Source: a virus. Taken from it: DNA of 54,310 bases. The translations under genes and the position numbers were made by a program. Below the pieces are notes generated by a model. The model had not been told where the DNA came from. It worked only from the letters and a program-made list of their open reading frames with translations, and searched no databases. The DNA lies in IMG/VR virus record IMGVR_UViG_3300020021_000018, positions 1 through 54,310 of that record; one strand, written 5' to 3'. Of this stretch, positions 7,265-15,551 are shown one piece after another (position 1 is the stretch's first letter; the number at the start of each line of letters is the position of its first letter).

Positions 7265-7671
7265 GATCCTCCTCCTTCAGTTTGAAAACTGCGTGTCTGA
7301 TATCTCGCTCTTCGACGTTCATTTCTTCTATCCCTGCACGGTCGGCACGGGCAATTGCGTTTGCCTGTTAGACCGCCACCGTGTTCCACGCCCAACTCAG
7401 ATCCAGTTTTTGCTAGGTGACATTGGTGACAAAGAATCTGACACTTGATCAATTCTTCTTGCAACTTAGAAGGTGTAGCCAAGAGCAGCTTAGCTACGTT
7501 TATCATCTTAGTTGATCTATCTGTATGATCAATTTCTAGTGAATCTTTAGATTCACACTTAGCACATTGACCACCGAGCTGTTCTATCGCTCTGAGTCTG
7601 TGAGTCTCATATCTGCGCGCCATGTAGGAACGCATATACTCGTTATATTCTTCGCGGTCTCTATGTGGCAC
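7261..7671 (-). CDS. HNH endonuclease
   Basis: 136 residues from a GTG at 7671, chosen because the family usually begins with a short charged helix (HRDREEYNEYMRSYMARRY). The HNH core has CAKC, then LEIDHTD with the catalytic His, and CQILCHQCH at the end. A tail with HGGGLTGKRNCPCRPC adds another probable zinc site. Its base composition is more AT-rich than the neighbours, as is common for mobile HNH genes. Translation is coupled to the next gene by ATGA. Confidence 0.75.
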   Translation of the reverse strand: MPHRDREEYNEYMRSYMARRYETHRLRAIEQLGGQCAKCESKDSLEIDHTDRSTKMINVAKLLLATPSKLQEELIKCQILCHQCHLAKTGSELGVEHGGGLTGKRNCPCRPCRDRRNERRRARYQTRSFQTEGGGS

Positions 7672-7721
7672 GAGACTAAGTCTACACCGAGGACGACCTG
7701 GCTCCTCTACTGCCCTGTGAA

Positions 7722-7895
7722 CTACACGTACTTCTGTCCGACCAAACCGCCAACAGACTGGGCTGTCTTGTGCAGACTGCGCCAACGCTTATCCATGGCG
7801 ACCATCACCGCATCGTTACCGAACTTCGCGACGAGGCGACGTGTCAGATCCTGGAAGGTGATCTCCGGTGGCTTCGGACGCGTCACGTTCACCAT
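7722..7895 (-). CDS. Small hypothetical protein
   Basis: 57 residues from the ATG at 7895, which has AGGAG 6 bases upstream. It is basic and helical, with no recognised domain. It lies between a tiny membrane peptide gene and the HNH gene in the leftward unit that starts at the promoter near 8147. Confidence 0.5.
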   Translation of the reverse strand: MVNVTRPKPPEITFQDLTRRLVAKFGNDAVMVAMDKRWRSLHKTAQSVGGLVGQKYV

Positions 7896-7918
7896 CGTCG
7901 TCTCCTGCTCCATAGATC

Positions 7919-8005
7919 TCAGTGTGCCATGCCTGCCGCGATCATGATGGCAACGCCGATCGCGATGATGATGAGCCAGAAGTAGAACTGGCCATCGGTC
8001 ATCAT
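7919..8005 (-). CDS. Very small membrane peptide
   Basis: 28 residues with a single membrane segment (FWLIIIAIGVAIMIAAG) after a six-residue polar head. AAGGAAGAG lies 11 bases upstream of the ATG. It is the first gene behind the promoter at 8119-8147. The function is unknown. The short length lowers confidence. Confidence 0.45.
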   Translation of the reverse strand: MMTDGQFYFWLIIIAIGVAIMIAAGMAH

Positions 8006-8118
8006 CCGCCCATCGTCTCTTCCTTCTATAGGGAACCGCTCGGGACTGCTTCTCCAAGCACCGGAGACTTCCGCATCCGTGGCCCCGAGTGGCGTCTTTC
8101 CACTAGACAGCAAGGCTA

Positions 8119-8147
8119 ACAGTAACTCCCCCGCCAAGGGATGTCAA
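8119..8147 (-). promoter_or_regulatory. Strong promoter with spacer operator
   Basis: On the minus strand a perfect -35 TTGACA (8147-8142) and -10 TACTGT (8124-8119) are 17 bases apart. The spacer TCCCTTGGCGGGGGAGT carries the shared element. It is the best match to consensus in the window and is placed to drive the leftward genes including the permuted RNAs. The overlap of TGTCAAG with an operator recalls the stoperators of cluster A mycobacteriophages, but the element itself differs. Confidence 0.7.
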
Positions 8148-8177
8148 GCTACACAGCAAGATTCTTTCCAACATGCC

Positions 8178-9647
8178 ATGATCTTTGCTATGGCAAGGAG
8201 TCTCGCGGAGGAATTCGCCCAGCTGAGTGAAGCTGAACGCGAGGAATGGATCAATGCCCAACCCGACTGGCTCCTCAAAGAAGTCGCACGAGGCGAATGG
8301 TGGTGGCTTGCCCGGCCTGAACAGGTGCCACCTGAAGGTGACTGGCTTGTGCATCTCGTCCTGGCCGGACGTGGCTTCGGTAAGTCACGCAGCGGATCCG
8401 AGTGGCTTGTGCAGCGGATCCTGGATCACCCCTACGATCGCCACGGCACGCCAACGGAGTGGCTCGTCATCGCGGAGACCTTGAGTGATGCCCGCATCAT
8501 CTGCATCGATGGTCCGGCTGGGATCCTGCGTGTCCTTCAGCGGCGTGAGATCAACTACCGCTATGTCAAGGCGCCTAAGCCGATGATCGTCTTCGTCGAC
8601 TCGGGAGCCAAGATCTACTGCGAGGGTGCGGACAATGCGGACGTAGGTAGAGGATACAACGCAGCAGGGGCATGGTTGGACGAAATATGTAAATGGAAGC
8701 AACCTAGGGCAAGTTGGTACGAAGGAATTATGCCAAGCCTCCGTGCTGATCTCATGGGGGATCATCCACGAGTCTTCGTCACAACCACTCCGAAGCCTGT
8801 CGATATCCTGCGTGAATGGGTGCAGAGAACAGATGGAACTGTCTCTCTAGTGCGAGGCTCCACCTTTGACAATGCCAGCAACCTATCTGAGCATGTCGTT
8901 AAAGAACTACGAACTCGATACGAAGGAACTGCCATTGGACGGCAAGAACTTTATGGAGAACTACTTGAGGCTCTAGACGGAGCAATGTTCTCCCGACTCG
9001 ATATGGAGAACAGCCGCCTATACGAAATCCCGGAGCCGATCCGTTCCACCATTGTCGGAGTAGACCCGAACCTTACCGGCGAAGAAGACGAGATGGGTGT
9101 TGTTGTCCTGGCCAGAGGCAAATCCAATCACATGTACGTCATCGCTGATCGGAGTTCACCGAAGGTGGGGCGTGACGCGGCACGCCATTGCTGGCATGTC
9201 CTACTCGAATACGGTGCCGATGTTCTCCTTTATGAAAGCAACCTCGGAAAGGTGTGGATGAAGGAAGTCCTGTCCGACACCTATTACGAGATGGCTAAAG
9301 AGGGCCTATTCCCGATGGGGACTACGCCACCGATGAAAGCTGTCGACTCTAAGGCCGGGAAGAAGACACGTGCAGAGCCTGTCGCATTGCGCCTGGAGCA
9401 GGGGCGTTTGCACATGATCGGGAGGCATCCGGAGCTGGAGACACAGATGGCTGAATTCGTGCCTGATTCGGGTGGAGATTCGCCTGACCGGATGGATGCC
9501 CTCGTCCACGCGGCACGTCATTTCATGAAGGCGGAGACCCGTGCTTCGAAGACGGCATCACCAGCTGAGGCACTCCAGCGCCTCCAAGATCAGCATGAGG
9601 CTCGCGGATACGTGCCCGAAGATTGGATGAGCCGATACGGGGGTTAG
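8178..9647 (+). CDS. terL: Terminase large subunit
   Basis: DNA packaging ATPase and nuclease. From the ATG at 8190 the residues are: Walker A AGRGFGKS (59-66), Walker B-type WLDE (162-165), the motor-domain VTTTPKP, and the nuclease start VGVDPN near 289. Two ATG codons (8178 and 8190) are possible and neither has a clear ribosome site, so the exact start is unsure. It is the first gene of the rightward virion block. No small subunit gene is recognisable directly upstream. Confidence 0.9.
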   Translation: MIFAMARSLAEEFAQLSEAEREEWINAQPDWLLKEVARGEWWWLARPEQVPPEGDWLVHLVLAGRGFGKSRSGSEWLVQRILDHPYDRHGTPTEWLVIAETLSDARIICIDGPAGILRVLQRREINYRYVKAPKPMIVFVDSGAKIYCEGADNADVGRGYNAAGAWLDEICKWKQPRASWYEGIMPSLRADLMGDHPRVFVTTTPKPVDILREWVQRTDGTVSLVRGSTFDNASNLSEHVVKELRTRYEGTAIGRQELYGELLEALDGAMFSRLDMENSRLYEIPEPIRSTIVGVDPNLTGEEDEMGVVVLARGKSNHMYVIADRSSPKVGRDAARHCWHVLLEYGADVLLYESNLGKVWMKEVLSDTYYEMAKEGLFPMGTTPPMKAVDSKAGKKTRAEPVALRLEQGRLHMIGRHPELETQMAEFVPDSGGDSPDRMDALVHAARHFMKAETRASKTASPAEALQRLQDQHEARGYVPEDWMSRYGG

Positions 9648-9692
9648 CATCCTATGCCCCTATGCGGACAGTATTGATCTAGTCTATGCACT

Positions 9693-10007
9693 ATGCCGAT
9701 CGCGCTGAGCCTGCTCATCACCGCACTAGCGGTTACGCGAGCTACTCGCGTCGTCACAACAGACAAGGTGGGTCTTCCACTGCGTCGATGGATCTTGGTC
9801 CGCAATGGCGATGAGGGCTGGTTCACATTCCTCATCCACTGCAAATACTGCACATCGGTATGGATCTCATTCATGGCATCCCCACTCTGGTGGTGGGCAA
9901 GTGGCTACTCCTTTACACACGTGCGATCCTATTTCTTCATATTCGCCATCGCATTAGCTTTGGCACAATTCGTCGTCGTCACCGCCAAGCTCGATGAGGT
10001 GCCATAG
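9693..10007 (+). CDS. Small membrane protein with CxxC (DUF1360-like)
   Basis: 104 residues with an N-terminal hydrophobic segment and one or two membrane segments near the end. A central HCKYCTSVW motif is typical of DUF1360-like phage proteins that often sit between terminase and portal. The stop overlaps the portal GTG by one base. A role in packaging or membrane attachment has not been shown. Confidence 0.6.
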   Translation: MPIALSLLITALAVTRATRVVTTDKVGLPLRRWILVRNGDEGWFTFLIHCKYCTSVWISFMASPLWWWASGYSFTHVRSYFFIFAIALALAQFVVVTAKLDEVP

Positions 10008-11872
10008 TGCCAAGGCCTTTTAGCCGGGCTCAGGCTGTTGAGGCGGCGAAGGAGCCACCATCCAGCCACAGCCTCATCGCCTCAGCAGTTGAGGTTTCCT
10101 ACAAGGATCTCGTCTCCTGGCGCACCTACCGCCTCGGACGTGACGAAGTCTGGCAGCGTGAACTTTGGCGCCTCTACGACATCGTTGGCGAGCTTCGATT
10201 CGCCGCCAACTGGATCGGGGCGATGCTCAGTCGTGTCCGGATCTATGTAGCGACCGTTGATGAGCGTGGCGTCATCGGGGCTGAGACGACGGATAAGGAC
10301 ATTCAGGCCCTCGCCGATACGATGCTCGGTGGGCCGGCAGCGAAGGCTGAGTCGCTTCGTCTGATGGGTATCAACTTCACCGTCGGTGGCGAGTTCTACA
10401 TTGTCGGGAAGTCAGGTCGCGGCCAGGACGACGACCAATGGTTCATCATCACCCCGAGTGAATTGTCACGCTGGCAGGGTGGCGTCTTCTACAACTCTGT
10501 CGATGGACCTATCCAGCTCCTCGATAACGTCGACATGATCGTGCGCGTCTGGACTCCGCATCCGCGCTGGATCTGGCTAGCCGACTCCCCGGCACGCGGC
10601 GCGATGAATGTGATCATCGAGCTGGAGCGCCTCACCAAATACATCTTCAGCCAAATCGATTCACGTCTCGTCGGTGGTGGGCTCCTACCCATCCCGAATG
10701 ATATGGACTTCCCCGACGATGACGACTCAAAGGGTGCAGCCGACTCTCTGATGGCGAAGCTGGCTGAAGCCGGCATGGCATCCCTGCGCGGTGAAGGATC
10801 CGCCGCTGGCGTTCTGCCCGTCATCATCGAGGTCCCGACCGACGCCCTCGGGAAGCTTCAGCTGATCAAGTTCGATACCGGCCTATCGGAGCAGGCGGTC
10901 GAGCTACGCAAAGAAGCCATCATGCGCTTCGCCTACTCGATGGACTTCCCACCCGAAGTCATCACCGGGCAGGGCTCCTCCAATCACTGGTCAGCCTGGT
11001 ATATCGACGAGAATGCGATCAAGGTCCATATCGAGCCACTGATGGGGCGCGTCTGTGACGCCCTGACAACGGCCTACCTTCGCCCCGCCCTGAAGGCGAT
11101 GGGTAAGGACCCGAAGCGTTTCACCTACTGGTATGACACATCGGGCCTCACCGCACGCCCGACACGCCTGGAAGATGCCCTCAACCTCTACAAGCAGGGC
11201 CTTCTATCCGGTGAAGCGGTACGCGCGGCCGGCTTCTTCCGCAAGGATGAGGCACCCACCGATGCCGAGCTGGCTTCAATGTTCGGTAAGCAGCTCGCCT
11301 TGATCGACCCGACACAGTTCGCGAATGACGACTATCGCAAGATGATCGGTATCGGACCAGCGATCCTGCCCGAGGGCTCCGTTGTGCCGCCCGTGGCTCC
11401 TGGCCCGCCACCGCCACCGGCACCAGCCCACGGAATCCAGGAAGGTTTGCAGCCGGTCCCGGAGCGCACCACGCCCGATAATCGTCCGACGACGCCTGCT
11501 GTCACGTCTTCCGCAGCAGCCGAGATGGCTGTCACGCTTGCCCTCGTCGCCTCCAGTAACCTCATTGTTCAGCGTGCTCTGGAGGTCGCTGGTGGACGCC
11601 TGATCACCCGTAGCCAGCGCTTCCCGGAGACGCCGAAGGCGGAGATCCACACCAAGATCCGGGTTACCGATCCGGAGAAGGTGACCGAACTCCTCGCAGG
11701 TGCCTGGACCTATGTCCCCGTCCTGGCCGCACAACTCGATGGCCAGGTCGATGAGGCTGAACTAACCGAATGTCTCTACGGATACTGCTCCGCCCTTCTA
11801 CGCACCTCGCAGCCACACGATCCGGAGAATCTTCTGGATGCCCTGCGACGTAAGGGGTTGGTCCATGACTGA
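10007..11872 (+). CDS. Portal protein
   Basis: 621 residues from a GTG that overlaps the previous stop. Position after the terminase, length, and the pattern of long helices with a Pro-rich linker (around 465-480, PPPPPAPAH) fit an HK97/SPP1-type portal. The part near LRKEAIMRFAYSMDFPPEVI matches the family segment 'R.eI.r.f.vPp.ll'. It forms the ring at one capsid vertex through which DNA enters. The C-terminal 150 residues are an extension. Confidence 0.85.
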   Translation: MPRPFSRAQAVEAAKEPPSSHSLIASAVEVSYKDLVSWRTYRLGRDEVWQRELWRLYDIVGELRFAANWIGAMLSRVRIYVATVDERGVIGAETTDKDIQALADTMLGGPAAKAESLRLMGINFTVGGEFYIVGKSGRGQDDDQWFIITPSELSRWQGGVFYNSVDGPIQLLDNVDMIVRVWTPHPRWIWLADSPARGAMNVIIELERLTKYIFSQIDSRLVGGGLLPIPNDMDFPDDDDSKGAADSLMAKLAEAGMASLRGEGSAAGVLPVIIEVPTDALGKLQLIKFDTGLSEQAVELRKEAIMRFAYSMDFPPEVITGQGSSNHWSAWYIDENAIKVHIEPLMGRVCDALTTAYLRPALKAMGKDPKRFTYWYDTSGLTARPTRLEDALNLYKQGLLSGEAVRAAGFFRKDEAPTDAELASMFGKQLALIDPTQFANDDYRKMIGIGPAILPEGSVVPPVAPGPPPPPAPAHGIQEGLQPVPERTTPDNRPTTPAVTSSAAAEMAVTLALVASSNLIVQRALEVAGGRLITRSQRFPETPKAEIHTKIRVTDPEKVTELLAGAWTYVPVLAAQLDGQVDEAELTECLYGYCSALLRTSQPHDPENLLDALRRKGLVHD

Positions 11873-12590
11873 CCCCCGGATGCAGCTGGAGGAATCCTTC
11901 GCGAGCAAAGTCTTCAGCGCACTCGCGACGTGGCTGGCGAAGGTGCGCCAAGCAGTCATGTCGGCCTGGAAGGTACACCGCCTACGACCTGACCCTCTTG
12001 CCATCCAGGCCACGAAGCCTATATGGATCCGCCTGGTGGATGGTCTCCAGGAGGAGCTTCGCCGTGCCGCTGATCTGGGCTTCTCGGAGGTGGCGAATCA
12101 GGCTGCCCCTAAGAATGAGCAGCTGATCGAGCAGTCCCTAGCAGCCTCATATCATCTGATGGTGGGGATCCCGGACGAGGTGCAGCAGGAGATCCAGAAG
12201 GAGATCAATGATGCCGTCAATGCCGGAGATTCGCCGGATCGTATTGCCGCCCGGGTCGACGCTCTCCTGGACGCGAACGGATCGCAGCGCTGGCGAAATC
12301 GCGCCCGGACCATTGCAGCCACTGAAATTCACCGTAGCGCTAACAGTGGAGTGCAAGCAGCTGGAATGGCTATTTCCCGACTGGAGTCCGTGCGACTGAA
12401 TAAGAAGTGGGTAACACGCCACGATAATCGGGTCCGTATTACTCATGTCGCAGCCGATCGGCAGGTGGTTCCACTCAATTCGCTATTCACCGTCGGTACT
12501 TCGCGAATGCTGACGCCGGGGGATCCGACAGCACCACCTGAAGAGGTCATCAACTGCCGTTGCTCTATGAGTATTGAGGACGCAACCTGA
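11865..12590 (+). CDS. MuF-like head morphogenesis protein
   Basis: 241 residues from the ATG at 11865, overlapping the portal stop by 8 bases. The C-terminal third has the MuF (SPP1 gp7) signature: KWVTRHDNRVRITH, a later LTPGDPTAPPEEV and the end motif INCRC. Such proteins bind the portal and enter the capsid. The stop overlaps the next ATG (TGATG). Confidence 0.85.
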   Translation: MTDPRMQLEESFASKVFSALATWLAKVRQAVMSAWKVHRLRPDPLAIQATKPIWIRLVDGLQEELRRAADLGFSEVANQAAPKNEQLIEQSLAASYHLMVGIPDEVQQEIQKEINDAVNAGDSPDRIAARVDALLDANGSQRWRNRARTIAATEIHRSANSGVQAAGMAISRLESVRLNKKWVTRHDNRVRITHVAADRQVVPLNSLFTVGTSRMLTPGDPTAPPEEVINCRCSMSIEDAT

Positions 12591-14605
12591 TGGCTATCCA
12601 ATGGAGTGGCCCTATTGCCTCCTACGGGAAGCTCACCGGAGATCGTCGTATGTTCGAAAAGATGGGCGATCTCGATACCCGTAGCCTTCCGCTGCCTTTG
12701 CGCTATTCGCCTGATGGCGGGCACAAGAATGCTGTCGATATTGGTGGTATCACCGATATCGATCTGAATAGTAATCCGATCATGGCATCAGGTTTCTTCC
12801 TCCCCGAAGATATCGAGCCATTGGTGAAGCCAGCTACCTATAAGGCACGTGCCGGCATCAATGGCCCTTCCCTGGATATGGATAACTTCAGTGCGGCCCG
12901 GAAGAGGGCACCTGACGGTTCCCCCTATCTGGCGATGCGTGGCAGGGTCATGGCAGCCACCTTGGTCTCCACTCCGGCATTCGCGGATCAGCGCCTCAAT
13001 ATCACCGGCGACGCTTTGACGGCAGCTTCTTGGACTTGGGCTGAGATAGCTGACGAAGATGCTCTAGCCCTCTATGGGGAGGTCCTTCTCGCGTCAGGCG
13101 TCAATGCGCAGGCTTGGCAGGGTCTTCCGGTGGCTCCACGCAATGCCGAGTTCCGGGTCGAGGACGCTATTCAGCGGATCAAGCAGTGGGCTGGTGGTGA
13201 CTCCGCCAAATATGCACGTGCATTCCTCTGGCAGGATCCTCAGATTGATCCTGGTGATATGCGTGCCTATCGCCTCCCGGTGGGCGACATCATCGATGGC
13301 AAACTCACCATGATCTACCACGCGGTGTATGCCGGGGCGGCCCTGATCCAAGGGGCGCACGGTGGTCTACCGTCGATTCCGGATGCGGATAAGGTGCGCC
13401 TTCGCACCATCATCGACAGTATGTATAAGAGAATGAGTCGCGATTTCGACGAGGACCTGGAACCACCATGGGACCAGGGTGCAAAGAATAGGCCTTTGAG
13501 TATGGATACGGATGAGGAAACCCAGCTATCGGTGAAGTCCTCGTGGAACCTGCCGATCGCGTCGGATAACACCACGTGGGATAAGGGTGCCGCCCTGCGC
13601 GCCCTGGACTCGTGGGCCGGCGACGATATGGGTAAGTACGGCTCCGCCTTCCTTTGGAAGGACAGCTCAGCCTCGCCTGTGGAGAAGGGGAGCTTCAAGT
13701 TCCCGATCGCCACCATCATCTCCGGGAACTTGACCATCATCCCGGCCGCTGTGCGTAGTGCGGCGGCACGTGTCTCCGGATCCAATATCCCGCCTGCCGA
13801 CAAGTCGACGATGACGTCAACGATCGCGAGTCTTATGAAGCGTATCCATGGAGGTCAGATGGAGATCTTGGAAGATGGCTTCGTCGCAGGCTCCGGCCCC
13901 CTTGCGCCACCGAAGTCTGTCTTTGATCAGCCGGCACTGACGCGCCACGATTCTCATGTCGAGGTGACGGAGGATGGCCTGGTGCGTGGCTACATCGCAC
14001 AGTGGGATACCTGCCACACAGGTGTCAGTAATGTCTGCACGATGGCCCCGACGTCGAAGCTTGGCTATGCCAAGTTCCATCAGGGAAATGTCCTGACGGC
14101 TGAAGGTGACCTGGTCCCCGTAGGCAAGATCACCATGGATGGCGGACATGCCAATACACGTCTAGGCCTGAAGCCGGCCATCGCACACTACGACGACACC
14201 ACCACAGCTGTCGCTGTCGTTCACGCCTACGAGGATGAGAATGGCATCTCCTACGCCGGGATGATCATGCCCGGCGTATCGGAGGAGAAGATCTTCGCCC
14301 TACGCGCCTCGCCCCTCTCAGGTGACTGGCGCTACGACCGCGACGCCGACAACCTGGAACTCATCGCAGCCTTGGCCGTCAACACTCCCGGCTTCCCGAT
14401 CGTCAACATCACCGCAGGGGTGCAGATGACTCTCCTGGCAGCGGGCATGGTTGCCGAGGAGCCGGAGCCCGCTACCGAGGAGGTTATTGAGCCTGTCGTT
14501 GAGGGGAACGACAATATGGCTCGCCTGGCAGCTATCCTGGCGGCAGATCAGGCGAAGCGTAGCCAGCGACTGGCCACCCTCGCCTCGTACGAACAGGGAG
14601 AATAG
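12590..14605 (+). CDS. Capsid maturation protease with duplicated domain
   Basis: 671 residues. The N-terminal part (PLPLRYSPDGGHKNAVDIGGI, then LVSTPAFADQRL) follows the pattern of phage prohead proteases acting on HK97-type scaffolds. Residues of about 190-290 and 325-420 are two copies of one module: W-A-G-D-KY-AFLW, then LPVGDIIDGKLT or FPIATIISGNLT, and ending in a K-R-M or K-R-I helix. A C-terminal segment carries further protease-like sequence (RGYIAQWDTCHTG, PGVSEEKIFALRASPLSGDW). It lies directly before the capsid block. Confidence 0.7.
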   Translation: MAIQWSGPIASYGKLTGDRRMFEKMGDLDTRSLPLPLRYSPDGGHKNAVDIGGITDIDLNSNPIMASGFFLPEDIEPLVKPATYKARAGINGPSLDMDNFSAARKRAPDGSPYLAMRGRVMAATLVSTPAFADQRLNITGDALTAASWTWAEIADEDALALYGEVLLASGVNAQAWQGLPVAPRNAEFRVEDAIQRIKQWAGGDSAKYARAFLWQDPQIDPGDMRAYRLPVGDIIDGKLTMIYHAVYAGAALIQGAHGGLPSIPDADKVRLRTIIDSMYKRMSRDFDEDLEPPWDQGAKNRPLSMDTDEETQLSVKSSWNLPIASDNTTWDKGAALRALDSWAGDDMGKYGSAFLWKDSSASPVEKGSFKFPIATIISGNLTIIPAAVRSAAARVSGSNIPPADKSTMTSTIASLMKRIHGGQMEILEDGFVAGSGPLAPPKSVFDQPALTRHDSHVEVTEDGLVRGYIAQWDTCHTGVSNVCTMAPTSKLGYAKFHQGNVLTAEGDLVPVGKITMDGGHANTRLGLKPAIAHYDDTTTAVAVVHAYEDENGISYAGMIMPGVSEEKIFALRASPLSGDWRYDRDADNLELIAALAVNTPGFPIVNITAGVQMTLLAAGMVAEEPEPATEEVIEPVVEGNDNMARLAAILAADQAKRSQRLATLASYEQGE

Positions 14606-14608
14606 ATC

Positions 14609-14758
14609 ATGGGATGCTGCGGCAACTCAACACCAGACAACACGATCTGGACCGTCACCCTCCCCAGTGGGGAAACGAAGGAAGTGATCGGTCAGCAGAA
14701 TGCTCTCATCGAGCAGACGCGCGCCGGTGGCGGAACAATCAAGAAGAAGGCGTCATGA
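14609..14758 (+). CDS. Small hypothetical protein
   Basis: 49 residues, starting MGCCGNST and ending in a lysine-rich tail (TIKKKAS). It lies 4 bases after the protease stop, with a GGGAG ribosome site within the protease end. The stop overlaps the ATG of the DUF397 gene. Two adjacent cysteines near the start are notable. Function unknown. Confidence 0.55.
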   Translation: MGCCGNSTPDNTIWTVTLPSGETKEVIGQQNALIEQTRAGGGTIKKKAS

Positions 14759-14991
14759 TCAGTGAAGAGTGGGACAGGTCAACCTTCTGCGCATCCGGCG
14801 AATGCGTCGAAGTTCGCAGATGGAATAAGTCAAGTAGTTGCAGTGGCAACTCTTGTGTAGAAGTTTCACGTGAAGAGGACACGATCTGTGTCCGCCAATC
14901 CGAACTTGGTGACATGATTGTTCTCGGCTTCACTGTTGATGAATGGGAAGCCTTCATCAAGGGCGTCAAGGCCGGAGAGTTCGACCTGTAA
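14755..14991 (+). CDS. DUF397 protein
   Basis: 78 residues with the DUF397 pattern: SSSCSGNSCVEV, then a DTICVRQS strand and the end motif FTVDEWEAFIKGVKAGEFD. DUF397 proteins are abundant in Streptomyces, where they are encoded beside XRE-type regulators of the WhiJ kind. Here the gene is embedded in the virion block with no regulator next to it. The sequence contains a second, shorter copy of the CxSGxCVEV element upstream (FCASGECVEV). Confidence 0.75.
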   Translation: MISEEWDRSTFCASGECVEVRRWNKSSSCSGNSCVEVSREEDTICVRQSELGDMIVLGFTVDEWEAFIKGVKAGEFDL

Positions 14992-15003
14992 CCAGGGAGA
15001 GCA

Positions 15004-15360
15004 ATGCTTCGTTGTTATCGGCATCATTGCCACACCGATCCGCAGGAAATCATCCTGCATGCATTGGAGCAAATCATGGCAGGGCAAGAATCAATCGATG
15101 CGGCAGTCACCGCACTCCAGGACACGGTTGCAAATGTGCTTCCGGTCATCGACGCCATTGTGGCGACAACCAATGACCTGATGGCGGCTGCGGCCAATAT
15201 TCAGGCCGAGATCGCAGCACTCGGAACCCCGGTGAATACAGACGCGCTTGATGCGGCTGTTGCTTCCCTCGGTACCGCTGTCGCCCCACTCCAGGCTGCG
15301 GTCGCACCTCTGGAAGCTGCGCAGGCGGCAGTCGACGCTCTGGAAACTCCGGCCGTCTGA
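15004..15360 (+). CDS. Helical, Ala-rich virion-region protein
   Basis: 118 residues from the ATG at 15004 (GGGAG upstream). A second start at 15076, with GGAGC upstream and beginning MAGQESIDAAV, is equally possible. The main part is a long helix with heptad-like spacing (VTALQDTVANVLPVIDAIV, later AVAPLQAAVAPLEAAQAAV), so it probably forms a coiled coil. It precedes a terminator and the capsid gene. A scaffold or decoration role is possible, not shown. Confidence 0.55.
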   Translation: MLRCYRHHCHTDPQEIILHALEQIMAGQESIDAAVTALQDTVANVLPVIDAIVATTNDLMAAAANIQAEIAALGTPVNTDALDAAVASLGTAVAPLQAAVAPLEAAQAAVDALETPAV

Positions 15361-15384
15361 TTCTCCCCAGGACGATCGGTTGAT

Positions 15385-15418
15385 GGTGCCCTTATCGTTT
15401 CGTTGCGATAAGGGCACC
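15385..15418 (+). terminator. Hairpin terminator before the capsid gene
   Basis: A perfect 13-bp inverted repeat (15385-15397 with 15406-15418) has an 8-base loop. It separates the packaging genes from the capsid gene. The 133 bases that follow should contain a promoter, but I see no convincing -35/-10 pair. Confidence 0.75.
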
Positions 15419-15551
15419 TCTGCGTCTACACTCCTGCTCAAACGTAGATCAATGCGGCGGTAGGCCACCTTGTTCTAATGAATGGGATCGCTGGCTGTAG
15501 GTCGGATCCGAAAAACGACAGAACATCCGTCCTTTTTTGGGAGCCACAGTC

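Noticed and set aside
15420-15550. Promoter for the capsid gene
   Set aside because: TTGTTC near 15472 has no -10 at suitable distance, and other pairs are poor. A promoter is expected here but I cannot place it.
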